From Anarhynchus alexandrinus (lineage: Eukaryota > Chordata > Aves > Charadriiformes > Charadriidae), in assembly GCA_008711295.1 (NCBI GenBank), contig VUYV01000121.1, positions 1,983,436 through 2,047,435 of the forward strand: a DNA stretch of 64,000 bases. The letters are read 5' to 3'. The stretch's first letter is position 1, and the number at the start of each line of letters is the position of its first letter. Positions 37,701-51,600 of this stretch are shown here, one piece after another. The notes beneath the pieces are model-generated. The model was not told the origin of the DNA. It searched no databases and was given only the letters and a program-made list of their open reading frames with translations. Position numbers and translations under genes: made by a program.

Positions 37701-40700
37701 TTTTGCTCTGCAGAGCTCTCCATCATCCTGCTATTTGCACCTTATCGGGGCAGGGAGGTGGGGAGGGACATGGAGATGACACAACCTGGTTGAGAAGGTA
37801 TATATAGGAACAAGAGCAGCTCTGCAGAAATTAGGATTCCTTGAAAGCAGAACTCTGCTTATGTGACTCTAGATTCAAATGAAAAAGTACACCAAAAAGC
37901 CTCATAGTCAACATCCCCCAAAGTCTTGATATATTGGCATCGTTGTTTTCTCACCAAGCGGGTAAAGCTCCCTGGGCACTAGTCAGCACCTATAGACATT
38001 ATGGGTGTCAGAAGGTGTTTGCAGGCTCAGCTTCATCTTAACCGACAAAATGAAAACCAAATTCTGTTTTCCCCTACTTAAAGGTACAATGGTAGCTCTC
38101 ACTTAAGCTAGGGGGTATCTTTATGTTATGTAACTAGTACTGCCATACCACGAGTGACATACTGAGTGTAACATGACATTTACAGCACCAGTGCATGAAG
38201 CAGACATGTTTTCACATTTTTGACAAAAAAAAAAACCCTTCACGCTGGTGGTATTAGCGGTCGAGTAGATCAGCAAGATCACTTTAAGTCTGTTCAGGAG
38301 AGCTCAGAGCTGCAGGAACTTCCAACAGTGAAAATTTACAGTGAGAGCTGTCATCACTGAAATATACAGTCACATCCACAAGTACGACAAATCTACACCT
38401 ACTGAAGTAAATCTGCAGAGTCAGTGAGGACAGAAGTGATATTTCAGTTATGTTTCAGTAACATAAATTCCACATGTTCTACACTAATTAGATGACAGTA
38501 AATACAGGATGGGAAATAGTGCTGTTTTGAGGCAACTCAAATGCCATGAGATAAAGGCTCCTACTTAAAATACACAGCCAAATACATAAAATCAAGACAT
38601 TAACTTGTTCATTCACCTGCAATGTCAGTAGTTCATTTCAATACAAATGCCTACACTGTGATGGTTAATCAGTTTGCCATTAGAGGTACTTGACAGGCTT
38701 TTGGGTGAGGAGGTCAGGGCTCCTCTCCAGCTGCCTTGGCAGATGTGTGAGGCCACCAGTGTATTCCAGGTGCTGAGTGGTTCAAGGTGTTGGGGTAGGC
38801 AAAAGTATGTGCCAAACCCAGAGGACACTGGTGCAGAGTTTCAGGATATGTAATAAAACAGTATTTTACAGTTTGTTTGTGCTTTGTACGCTATGTGCAC
38901 AACAGCATCCTTTGTGAAAGGATGTGTTAAAAAAAAAAAAAACACCGAAAAGGATTGGAGAGAAGACCACCAGGCAAACAGTTCATTCAGAGCAGGAACT
39001 CCAGTTCCTGACTTGTAAGACACCATCATAGCCAGCAGTGTGTCAAATCCATGGACACCAATACTTTTTTCATTTTTTTCAGCTGATTGGTCATCTTGTG
39101 ATAACTGACAACTCACAGATCTTCCTCCAGGCTTGTGCTTGGGGTAGTACCTGAGTACTAGTGAGGCAGAAATGAGTCGCCATTTAATTAAATCCACACA
39201 CACACAGCAAAATTCCCGTTATTCACCTTGAAGGAGAAGAAACACACCTACTCTCCCTTACAAACCTAACTTATTATTTAAGGAACTATCTTACCTCCCT
39301 GCTACTTTTTTTTTTTCCTATTTTTCAGCACTTGGGCCTCCCCCAGAACCTTCAGGCAAAGGCGCAGTGTTAGAAGAAACCATATCTGCGCTAAGGGTAT
39401 CTTCTGCCGCTAACAGTATAAGGCAGCATCTTCTCAGGAGTCCCCCAAGAAATGCTGCAAGGTAGCACGCAGGATGTCGCACAACATATAGAGTCGCTGC
39501 TCCATACTTGACATGACGCATAGCACAACTGTGCCATACTTAACTCTTTACTACTCACACTGGCTTCAAGCGCATCAGAACAGCCTTGTGCAGAGCACCA
39601 AGTAGGCCTGTGCCCAAGCCATGTCTGGTGTGGGTGGTGCAGAGATCAACTAACTGCCAATTTTTATTTAATCCCTAAAAATTATTTTTTTTGCATACTT
39701 TTGTATGACTTTTAAATAGTATCAGTAATTTCCAATAAACATTTGACTCACTTTAGCTAAAGGCAGTTCCATTTGCATCTTTACAATTCACTGCTGTGAC
39801 AAGAAAACCCATTTTTTACTCAAAGATATTCAGTATAACACTGTGCAACTCCTGCTGCTGCAATAAAGCAGTCATTTAGGGAAAGATAAAATCAGTTTTA
39901 AAAAGTTAGAAAGGAAATAGGTTAGAAGATTATCTTTTTTTCTCCATTCTCTTGAAGACATCCATGGATTATCCTAAAAGCCTCCCATTAGCACAACAGA
40001 AAATAATCTCTTTGGCCAGCATTTGTCTTTCAGGTGTTACACACTTCCCATGAAAGAGGGTTTCTGTGGCTTTTGTTGTTCACCTTTTCACTCACTCACT
40101 CTAATAAATTACCATACGTCAGTTTGAGCTTCACTGCCTTCTCCATTTATTTGAAAAACCCTTCTACCTGGAAGACACAGGTGATTTATTCTCTTTCAGG
40201 AGAGTAAATACGAAATATCTTCAATGCTACTCTGTGCAAGACCTACCAATTATAATCTACTTCTAATTTCAAAGCAAATATGACAAAATTCAGAATTCTG
40301 TAGGCATTTGCAGTTTTACACCGGTAAACATGAGTGGTATACTGAAATTTTACACTATGCTTTACGGTTTTTTCTCATGGATAAACTGGTAGTGCAGAAT
40401 ACACTGCTAAAACGAAGAAGGGGAAGATGTGTGAAGCATCCACTCCTAAAAATGTCTGGATGAGGATATCAAGCACAAGATGTACCTGAAAGATGTCATG
40501 GCAAGACTACAGAGAGTCAAAGGGTGGAGGCTTCTGATGGTTTCTTCATTTTCCTCTCCCAGAGGACCAACTGAGCCCGCAACAAGCCCCACGTGGCTGT
40601 AGGAGACCCCAGAAGGCTCATCCTGCATGTTCATGTTTCTCTCTAACACTGCTGAAATAGCATCTGTTTAAGAGCTGGAGAGGTTAAGTGACATTCATCT

Positions 40701-41554
40701 CAAGTGCTTACTGTGAAAAATGCAGTGTATAGGAGGTATCAACTCCTAATACAGACTGTTGAGGAGGTTGTTCCATGCAAAGAACAATTATAAGGAGTCA
40801 GAGGAGGAAAAAGTTCAGCAAAGTTGTTTCCAATTTCCTATAATTTGCTTTTAGCATCTTGTTTTCTGCTATACAGTAGGTCCCTTCCCCCCCGCCCCCG
40901 AGAGACTCTCCCCAAGTAATTTCATCCATGCTGTATTCACAAAGTAGTGAGACATTTGCACCCTGTGGAATAGCAGGACAGGCAGTTTGTGAAAGCAGGA
41001 GACTCCATAGGCTTGGTGGAATTTCTATAGCTAAATGAACAAGCTGCACAAGAAGTCAGCCAGCTAGAAATGGAAAGCAACCCTTAAATAATTGCTTCAA
41101 GTAGTGTAATAATTAGTAATTACCAATGAAATAATTTGCAAAGAAAAATACAATGCTGAGCAAATTACACTGTCTGCTTTTCTAACAATTACCAATTCTT
41201 TGAAAATATCAGATATATGCAATGAATGTGCCTGAAAGAAAAAGTAGTTTTAGAGTCAAGAAATTACTCCAAAACCGATGGTCCAGTAAGACACAATGAT
41301 TGCTCAAGAAGAATAAAACAAGTAAATGGTATACTAATGACTTTCTAATAGCTACAGCCTTCTAGGTCAGCCTATAAGTAGTTTACTCTTGGTTTTATGC
41401 TTAAAAGACAAAAAACACATTTAAAAAACCCAGAAAACAGATGTTTTAATGTGCAAGTAGACAAAGATGAGCAGAATTTTTTTCCCTTCTTTTACATACT
41501 GTTTTTCAAGTAATGCATGACAAACTAGCCTGTTGAGTATAAAAATCACCTGTT
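34741..41554. other. Unannotated intergenic or intronic DNA
   Basis: No exon or clear transposon recognised. It contains the C-rich G-quadruplex candidate at 40882-40899 and short A/T runs near 37142, 38224, 38931 and 39306. A CATAGAATCATTTCA string at about 36041-36055 faintly recalls a CR1 3' end on the minus strand but has no support beyond it. Confidence 0.55.
40882..40899 (-). other. G-quadruplex-forming motif on the minus strand
   Basis: The plus strand reads CCC TT CCCCCCC G CCCCC. Read on the minus strand, the G runs can be split as four tracts of at least three G with loops of one to two bases, satisfying the standard G3+N1-7 rule. The loops are very short, which favours stable folding in vitro. 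No neighbouring gene gives it a role. Confidence 0.65.
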
Positions 41555-42153
41555 TTCAAGAAGAAACCTCTGCCTCTGTCATATAGAGCAGTACACCGTT
41601 GCTCTTTGAGAATTGGGTGGAGATGATGTGCAGCAGTGAGGAAGAATGCTGGGAACCAGGATCAAATCACCCTCACAAGAACTACTGCTACCCGTATTAT
41701 GTGCATCATCTGCCTGTAAGAAAGTAGACTGAACACAGAGATACACAAGCAGTAAATAGATCTATTAAGGATATGTTTAAGAGGCATATCCTTTTGAGAC
41801 AGATACAAGAGCTGCACAACTCAACAGTCCTCCCCAGGTATCAGAGCCTGGAGNTTCAAGAAGAAACCTCTGCCTCTGTCATATAGAGCAGTACACCGTT
41901 GCTCTTTGAGAATTGGGTGGAGATGATGTGCAGCAGTGAGGAAGAATGCTGGGAACCAGGATCAAATCACCCGCACAAGAACTACTGCTACCCGTATTAT
42001 GTGCATCATCTGCCTGTAAGAAAGTAGACTGAACACAGAGATACGCAACCAGTAAATAGATCTATTAAGGATACGTTTAAGAGGCATATCCTTTCGAGAC
42101 AGGTACAAGAGCTGCACAACTCGACAGTCCTCCCCAGGTATCAGAGCCTGGAG
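41555..42153 (+). repeat. 299-bp tandem duplication joined at a single N
   Basis: Copy 1 is 41555-41853 and copy 2 is 41855-42153, separated by one N at 41854, with a constant offset of 300. I find seven substitutions and no indels (about 97.7% identity), at 41673, 41745, 41749, 41774, 41795, 41803 and 41823 in copy 1. All lie in the right 60% of the unit. In five of the seven, copy 2 carries a CpG that copy 1 lacks; four of these are C/T or G/A transitions. The exact junction at an N points to two alleles or contig ends placed in series, although a true recent duplication remains possible. Confidence 0.93.
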
Positions 42154-42680
42154 CTCACTCCTGGCTCAGCCCACTGCCCCAGACCAGTTCCCTGGTGAAA
42201 GCTGTTGTGCAGAAAGTGCTGGGAGATGCCCCAGCGGGGTCTCTCCCCCTTTTGCCTGCGAGGTGCTCTAACCTTGAGGCTCATGCTCTCGATTCTCACC
42301 CCAAGCTACACGGCAGCTGCGCCGCAGCCATCCCTGTGCCTGAGCAGTTGCCCCATTGATCTGCACCCCAGCCTGCAGACCTGGCTTCGCCTCATCACCA
42401 GTGTCTTCCCTGGTGATCTTGATCAGGCTGAACCTCATGGCCATTCCTGGGTCTGCCCTGCTTGGTTTGCAGCCTGCGCCGGGCTCCCAGGTCACCTCCC
42501 CTTGCACAGCAGCCAGCCCTCGCCGCTCTCCTGAGACACACCGAAAAATACACTTCCCCTGCTTACTTTGGGGCTTTGGATACTGTGGCTGCACAGTAGC
42601 AGCAGCGATTGCTCCCCACAGCAACCAAAACCAAATCAGCTCCAATATCCTGCAAACGTCCTGCCCCACACATTAGCTAC
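42154..42680. other. GC-rich patch of unknown nature
   Basis: This stretch is clearly richer in G and C (roughly 60% in 42220-42540 by eye) than the AT-rich surroundings. It supports long overlapping open frames on both strands: 42205-42534 and 42356-42676 on plus, 42268-42669 on minus (133 codons). Frames open on both strands at once reflect few AT-rich stops rather than coding. About 11 CpGs occur in about 310 bases, near 0.4 of expectation, so it is not a CpG island by the usual rule. A decayed LTR or other GC-rich repeat is possible; I recognise no diagnostic motif. Confidence 0.45.
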
Positions 42681-45600
42681 AGAGAGAAATGGGAGCAGCA
42701 AAAGGGCTTGCTCCAGTAGAAGAACAACCTTCTTGCATGTGGAGATACAGTGAGGAGACAACGTTTCTCCCCCCGCCCCATCCCGAGCCCTAAATTTGTT
42801 GAAAGAAAATAACTAAATGCATGCTCCACAGATAAGCCTATTACACTCTCAGGCAGCAGCTGGGAGAGTTAACCTCAATCTGAAATCACCTTTGGCTCTC
42901 TGATAGAGATGTGACACATAGACAGCCAGGCCATCACAAACATCATAACTGCAGAAGCGTTGGATATGAAGGGAGAGCATTTTTGAGTTAAACAGGTTTG
43001 CAGTAAGCCCAACTGCAAATGCACAATGCCCACGGCATCATTTAAAATTCCTTCCCCTACAGCTATTCCAGGCTCAGTTCTTTACTATTAGTATTTCTTT
43101 CCTCCTGTATTCATTTGCTAGTATAGATGAAGGTCAGGGGCGAGCAATTCAGCACAAGATGACCAGAAGTTCAGAGCTCACCTCGCTACAGATATAATCA
43201 GAGCATCAAACCTGAAGGACAGCATCCACTTCCTGCTTGGAATATGCATCAGACCCCCAAAATCAAACCAGATGGTGATCTACTCCTTTCTGAGCACATT
43301 TTATTCGTCATAAAGTCTATTTCAAGCAACACTATGTCACCTGTCAGGGTAAATGCAGATGAGTCTTCCCAGATTTCAAATTCAAATTGATTCACATTTC
43401 CTAAGCAGGGAGATATAAATGCAGTTGCATGTTTTGGGGCGTTTTCCAGCCAAAATGCCATTGGTTTAATGTGACACACAACCATATGAGGGGACTAAAG
43501 GTAATCAGGCTGTGAGGCAGCTTCTAAGGTGTAGAGGTCCGTATAAATCTGTGCACTCGTAATCTAAACTTCACCCAGCAGCAGCCTACCAAGGACAAAC
43601 AGGCAAGTGAATCCTGCATCTCCTTGTCCCTTGCCCTCCTGCCTCCCACCTCTTCCCTGTTCCCAGCAGCTCTTCAGTCTGCCACTGGCTATAAGAGGTT
43701 TCCATTCCTTTTAGTGGTGGGGGGGAAAAGCCACAGGGATCAGCTAGTTTTGGCAGCGGAGGTCCCCCAGCATCAGAGCTTGCCTCAGCAGGCAGAGATG
43801 CAGCTCGTCAGGCACCCACATATCCCACCAGGGTTTGCCCTTGGCTCAGCACCTCACGCACACTGAGATCAACCTGGGGCTTCCCCCTGAGCTCAGCAAG
43901 CTCTGGGCAAGCCCATGCTTCCCGTCTCCCAACCCAGAAAGTCTTCTCCATAGAGAACAGATCAAGCAAGTGAAAGAAACAGCCCAAAGTAGCCTCATCA
44001 CCAGAATATTACAGTGATACCATAAAAAAAAAAAAATCCCTATTGAAGATCAACCTAAATGCGTTGAAGTACCATAGCTGAGCATCGCAGACTTCTTTAA
44101 GGACATTTTTCTGCACATAAGGTCTAATATCTTTCAAATTATCAGTGAAAGCAGATGCAGCCCTAGCAGGCATTTGTTTTTCTTTCCCTGTGAGGATTTT
44201 TTTTTAAAAATTTATTTATGGACTGCAATTAAGTTTCCCAGATGAAAGAAAACCCCACCTCCACCTGCTCTGCAGTGCCCTGAAGGTGTCACTCATTCAC
44301 TTGAAACGCTCACCTTGTAACCAGGGGCTCCCACCAGCCTCAGCAACACATCCCACACCTCAGAGGTCTCCAAGGGAGGCGTTGCACTCAAACAGATGCT
44401 GTGTTTAGAAGCGACATCCTTGGCAGCTGGTATTGTGAATACTCCTTAGAAATTCACGCCATTTATCTACCTGTTCTTCTGTGACAGGCAGACCAAAAAG
44501 CAACTCAGACATTGATCCAGCTGGGACACAGATGTGTCATCCTATTTAACACCCTCACAAGCCTGCGCCAGAGGGGCTGGGGTTTAAAAGCCTTTTGCAG
44601 GAGGATGCCCAGGAAGATGCTGCATCCCAAGCAGCCTGCAAGCACTCACACAAGGAAGAACACCACCACCAAAGCGGGGAGTTTGGCAGAGCATCAGGAA
44701 GGCGTTTTGGGTGCACGGGGCTGCGGTGCTGTTTGAAACCAGTACCCCTGTACACAGTGCCCTTACAACAGCTAGTTTGGTCCAAGAAGGTCAGAGACCT
44801 CCGGTGTTGGCACGCAGCGCACAAGGATGTCAGAGAGGCTATATCACAGGCTGTATCGACTGTGATAGTTTAAGTGCTGCAATGGGATCAGCAAGATTAC
44901 CAAAGAAGGCTTCCAAAATAAGCCAAACAACTGCTGCTTATAATTTGTTCTCAGTATTTAGTTCCCAGCTCTTGCATTTGAAAGGTTTCCCACAAGCCTC
45001 AGACTATCGTGCAGGAGCAGAAAGTGTGGTGGCCACACATAACGTTTAAGCACCTCTTAAGCTGATGTGGAATTGGCATTTCAGTACCTAGCTTAAACTA
45101 AAACCTGGATATCATCCACACTTCTGCCACTTTCCCAAACTATCCCTCATGCCCAAAACTCCAATTCCTTCACCGCCAGTTTCACAGCTTTTCAACACCA
45201 CTCCCAGAAAGCCAGCTAAACCCAGAAAAAGGTAAACCTGGTCTGCTCTTGCTTCCAAAATTCTTTCCACCCAACCCCTGGCAGCTCAGGCTCCCAAATT
45301 CATCTTGTTGTTTGACCCACAGCCCTCATCCCTCTCTCTTCAGGACACTCCATACCTCCTGCCTCTGATCCAGACTTTTTTAAGGCATCTTTTACCCTCA
45401 GCTGACACTGCCCACACTTTTGACCACAGCTGTGTCTGACCTGTGTAACAGCCCCTGTGAGCCAGACTTCCACCTTGCCTCATCAATTTATCTAAAATTC
45501 TGTGCACCTGCCATTCAGATGATGTTCCTCCTTTTCCAAAGCCTCCCTCAGCCTCCCAGGAAAAGTCCTGCAAAAGCACAGGTGGCAGTGGATCAGGAAA

Positions 45601-48600
45601 TATGGCATTAGGGCACAGGAAGAAGAAAAACTGCTGGAGAATCACAGAAACATGATGTGCCATTCTGTGTGTTCCACAACATCTGGAAAACTGCCATCAT
45701 TGTCTGTTGTGCTGTCACCAGGACACAGACTGGTATCTATAACACAGTTTGTGTATAAACAGTACATACACAAAAGTTCGCCCCTTTAGATCATTTTAAA
45801 CCCTACATTTAGATCTGTAGAAATGCCAGCCTTCCACTGTCATTCACATCAGCATGGCCNTATGCTTTAATTATTCTTCATTTTCATTCTTCTTCACATA
45901 TTAAAACATCAATATTGCTGTAATATTTCTGAGCACACTGCTCCCACCAGTTTCCTCAAATACATTAGTTTTGAAAATCTGATTCACAATAGTTTCACTT
46001 AGCTTTCTAGAGGGACAATAAAGCAAAGGCTGAGGTATACCAAGGGCAATATACTTACATTCTTAAAATAAAGAATTTCTATGCTAAAGAAACCTTTAGT
46101 TAATCTATTTCTCCACAAGGAAAGAAACTTGATTTATTGCCTGACTTCTTTCAAGAAGAAAAGATAATTGACGGTATTATACAAATGACAAGTTGAGTTA
46201 CTAATCAGAGCTGGCATAAGAACAGATAAAACTGCAGTTAGAAGCCCAGGTTAAGGTTAAAGAAAACTTGTAATTAAATAAATTACAAATTTCACACATG
46301 ACAGACAGGCATTTAACTACATTTGGAGTTTGATAGTTTCAATTTAAATGTAGACAAACTGTACTAAATTAATATAATTAAATAAAGAACTGTCAATGTC
46401 TATGCCATTAACAAGAACAGATTTATAAGTGAAGCCTGAGTCAGAACAAGTCTGAAATTCAGGACATTTCCATCTCCATAGCTGTTTCCACCTAATCTGG
46501 TTTACAAGATGCTGTGTGGCCTAATACCTACTTTATATCTCTGCCACGTGCACACTATGATATGAAACAATAAGATTATACAGCATGAAAAACAGGTTTG
46601 GGTCTCCCCTCCCATAATAGATATCATTACAGTAGTAAATATTCATGTATATTGCTGTTAAGTTACAAAAAAGCATGCAAAAATAATGAAGTTCTATTTA
46701 AAAAGTACCACTTGCAAACACTAGATTTCCGTGCTTTAGGGACACTATAATAGGAAAACCACACTCAAACCACAAAGTTTGGAGAAAATCACCAGCTGCG
46801 TTCATAATCCAAGAGCTCTCTCACCTACACAGAGGTACAAGCCCAGTGGAGCCCTGGCAGAAGCATAGTCAGCATCTCTGCCCCATCAAGGAGCACACCC
46901 AGCTAGGGATGGTGTAGCTCAAGAGGCACTGGGGAGTGCTACCAGGTCGGTAGGAGAGCAATGCCCCAAACCACAGCACAGCACCTTCCCACACCACCGT
47001 GCCCTATTCTTCCAGAACCACCTCCTGCCCTCCTCACCCCTCTCTTTGCCCACCACACCGAGATCCCTTGCTCAGATGGGATGGGGAGCAGGCGTGGGGT
47101 TAGCAGAGCACAGCGGTACTGCTGTTCCAGCCCGGCTGATATAGGGGAGCTGGTTCCCTCTGCCAAAAGGCTGAGTTTATCAGCTGTGGCATAGCCTTAT
47201 CCTCACATGGGTCCAGAAGCAACAGCTCTCTGGACTCTGAATGGTGTGGATATACAAGAAATTTTTCAGAGGGTGCCATGGGCTCCCTGCTCTATTCCCC
47301 AGCATGCAGTGGGACACACCGATGCCACTGATGGGCCCGTGGCCTAACCCTGCATCACAGAGTAACACAGGGAAGAAAACTGTCATGGCACAGCTTTTGA
47401 TCAGCCTCACAAGCTGATCAAACCCTGATCAATACCAAACTATGGGTAACAGCCTCCCATTGCCTCCTCTGCAACTGCCCAACAGCACATGGGCAGACCG
47501 GGAGCAGGACATCCACCTGAGGGATGGTTACCCATCACTTTCACCCATCTGCACCGCACCATCAAGAATGTCTTCTAGTAAGATTATTTTTAAAGGAGGA
47601 AACGTGCCGGTTCTGCACCACCAAGAGTTGCTAGGAGAGGCTCAAGGGTTTGAAAGTACAGGGAACATGGAGATTTGATGGGTATTATCAGGGAAGCAGG
47701 GCAGGGAAAGCTTAACTCACAGGGAACGGAGAAGGGCACCCCTGGGTGCAGACTGAAATAACTCTAAATTTATAAGAGGGAAGATTTTATTCAAGAGAAA
47801 TTGATGGTAAGTACTAACTTGATCCTAGTATCTGGCTGCCTATCCGTTAAAGGTGGTCCTTCAGCCCGGTGTTTCTGCTGAAGGACTGGATCAAAAGGCT
47901 AATGCTGGTATCTCTGGCTGCATTATTTAGGCCACAGAGTTAAGATAAACAGAACCTTTCAGCCTGCCTGAAGTACTAGAAATGGGGTTGTGAAACGAAT
48001 GCAAAATAAGGCACTATTGAGGAGCTAATTTTTATAAAAAAATACCACTCAGGAACATAACGTTAGCAAACAGTCAGTCATATTCCATGCAGAGCCTTGA
48101 CCAAGTAACACGATGTTTTAAAGCGATAATTAAAGCAGCTATTCTTTAATAGCATTAAGAGGCAGCCCATTCCAGTCTGCCTCAAAGCCAGGGTTCGGGG
48201 GGAGCTGGCACACCTGTAGCCACATCACCACCACAGAAACACAGCTGTGGCATCTGACCAACAGCCCACAGCTGGAGCATCACCGCCTCCACATTCACTG
48301 TGTGCTCTTCCCCTCATTAGCCAGCGAGAGGCATCAGATGCCTTCACCAACCTCATGGTTCAGTGCCTAATTGCTTCAGCACGCACCATGACATGTCATC
48401 CCCTCTGCTGAGGCTCAGAAGACGACAGAACTATTTTGGTAGCTGTGTAGTACATTACTTGACAGCTACACAGTTAAGCATCTGTTTTGCTTTCTCATGA
48501 GCAAAAGAGTTGTCAGGGTGAAATTTGTCCCGTTGTTTAACTGACATTGGCTTAAATTTGACTTTTTTTCCCCGTGTTTGGTGTCTTTTACTCATGTCTT

Positions 48601-51600
48601 CTTCACAGGGGTTGGAAACCCCGCATAGGCGTTATCAGCAGTGAGTGTGAAGTCCTACTGATGATCAAAAAAGGTGTTCCAGGAATTCAGAGCGGTGCGA
48701 GGCAGCTCTGGTTCCCCAGTTTGCGGGAGCCTGCCATCGCATCTCATACAAGAACCACCTCTCACAGTGTTAATGCTCCGAGAAACCAGAGCGCCAGCCA
48801 CTGCGCCAACAACAACAAGGCTCGTTAAGAGGCAACTCTGACAGTTATTTTTAATATAATTGCATCCTGGAAGACAGCGTACCTTTGGAGTCTTGTCACT
48901 GGATGTTGACACAGCCTTAAGCAGGAACAGGAAGATCTACTGGGATTTGTCTGATCATGTCGATAGAGGGAATAAGCACAGAAATGACTGCTTAAAATGG
49001 TAGAAATTAGTACCTAATTATGGTAGATAAACATTTGCTGATTCCTTACCTGTCATCACCTGCTAATATTGGATGCTTTAGCCATAGGCTGACTACACCT
49101 TTTCCTTTTGAACTGAATTCTCTTTGCAAACTAAGCAATGAAACAGCCCACAGAGCATTTCCTTTTCATATCACATGCACACGACATTTGAAAAGCAATA
49201 AATTATATAAATCAGAGTCATTTAAAGGAACAGTTATCTATGGCATTACCTACCAGCCTTCATTCTGGTCCCATCAAAATCAGTCCATAACTAATTTAAC
49301 CAATGAAAAGAGGAATAGATGCAGAAAAACAAACAAGTGGCACTGGCTGAGGGGGACAAGGACAAGCAAGCTCTGAAATTAGTAGCTGGGTGAAGGAGGA
49401 GTCCCAAGGAACTTGGGCTAAATTAAAACAATTTAGTTCAACCAAAAATCACTAAGCATTTCCCAGGCAACTTCTTGCAAAACCAGGACAAGACTAAAAC
49501 TTTCTAAAGTTATTTGGCAGGAAGAATTATGCCCTTTTCTATAGACAAATGGGATGAATAGCGAGGGGTGGGACAGGGTGAAGGACACCACACACCAGGA
49601 TTGTTCTGGTGTCCCTTATTCTACCATTCGCTGGCATACACACACACAAAAACCCAAAACCAACATTAAAAGTGTGAGTTTCTCCATTATTTCCCACCTC
49701 TTTCTGACCTGTAATTAATAATTACTAAGCTATATTCATGGATGGCTTGTCAAGATTGTCTTCAAGACAGATGACTCTAGTAAGTTTTATACTGCCAAGA
49801 ATATTTATTGGCTATTAAACAGACTATTCCTGACTCTCAGGGGAATCCAAGGGCCATCACTAGGAAACATACTTCCAGGAAAACACAGCAAAAGAGCAGC
49901 ACGCATCAGAAATATCAGCACAGGCTTTTTAACGTGTACGTGAGGGGCAGTATCACAAGCACATAGCCGAGCAAGGGTCCACTGTGCCGTGCACAGGCAC
50001 TTTGAAGGCTTAATAGTCTAAACAAGAAATCATTCCTTTCATCACTAATCCACATTTTGCATAGTTTGTTTCTTTCCTTCAGGTTTCTAATCTTTTAACT
50101 GTTCTTCTTACCTATTCCCCTTCTGTGCTTAAACTCTCCTCATCCTTTACATTTCTAACATCCCAAAATGTGCTTCTTGCTCAGTCTGTGATGCCCATAC
50201 CGACTTCTGCTTGCTCTCTGGGGCAGGGCATGTTCCTCACCTGTCTTATAAAGTTATCTTTTACCTAGCCTATAAAGCTCTGAAGCTCTCTTTAAATTAT
50301 GACCTTAAATTACCTACAGTCACAGGGAACAGATAGCATATTTTAAAATAAGGAAACCATTATCACAGGTATATTTCCTTCTCTCCCTCAGCAGGGATTA
50401 CCAACGGATTAAACACCTAAGGAGCCTCTCCTGTGTGACTGTTCTGACTCTAGGGAGAAACAGGTCACGCAATCTGCTACTCAAAATTACTCTTGTTAAA
50501 TGATTTCAATCCATTAGCACTGTCTTAAATCAGAGTCTGAGATCAAACTAAAAAAATATACTATAACCAGTGGTCTAGATTTCTTGAAAACATTAGAGGT
50601 GCAGTGTAAGTAAACAGCATGCACACTGATCAAATACATATAAGCATGCACCAAAATAAAGCACATATTAACTTGGATAAACAGTACTTTTGTCAAAGTA
50701 ACTTCTACAAATTTACACAAGTCTAAATGGTGTTTATTCAAGAGTCCAAAATAGCTCCCAAGTCACCACAGTATTCTACCCTTTCCCAGATTAATTTAAA
50801 TTAAAGCATGCACAACTGTTGATCCGTGTTGGTGGTGCATTACCATTTCCAAACAAAGCCGTTCATTATGATGGAGGCAGTGCTGGAATCTTGAGGAATA
50901 TTTACCCTGCATGTCAAGCGTCGATGTGACACTCAATAGGAGTTCTCCACATGCATATTGTTATTCCCCACATCCCAAAACCCTCAGCATAACCACACTG
51001 CTCAGAGTTTCATGGCAGTATCAGCTAAGGCAGTTTATTTTATCCCATACACTCATCAATGGATCTTTGCTCCTGCTGCCCATTTTCTCTGCTCCCCACT
51101 TTGGCAGCATACATCAGCCTTTCAACAGCAGAGCTTGGCGCTTATTCCCTGCTTCACAAATTGGCAGTGCCCCTGTAAAACTTTAGAATGCCACTAAAGC
51201 TCAGCAGATATTTATTGGGGAGCTGAAAATAAGCAGTCACCTGTCTGGCAGTGACGATGCAAAAGGACAGCAAGCAGCAACACTTGTTGCTGAAAATGGC
51301 TGACAAACCAGAAAAAGGAAACTAGCAAAAATCTGCAAGAGCTATCTATTTCAGAATTGACCAAAACCTCTCTGTCAAGTATGTGTGGCAGTACAATCCC
51401 CAAATTCCTTACTTTCGTTACCTTTGCGTTTTCTTGGTATTCCTGCCCTCTGGAACCAGCTGCGTAAGCACCAGCCTTTTGAGCTCAGCCCATCATCTGC
51501 TAACACAGCAATTAGTTTAAGCCCCAAGAGAAGCAGGTGAAAACCAGTAATTATTTCCAAGAGGGATTACATTGTACTACTGATAACCAAAATGGCTTTG

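Noticed and set aside
42268..42669. 133-codon minus-strand open frame with a hydrophobic W-rich N-terminus as a secreted protein
   Set aside because: Plus-strand frames are open over the same bases, so the length reflects GC-rich composition. No recognised domain follows.
50200..50300. Possible ancient L3/CR1-type LINE 3' remnant (CTCTGGGGCAGGG)
   Set aside because: The match is limited to one short block; a library search would be needed to support it.
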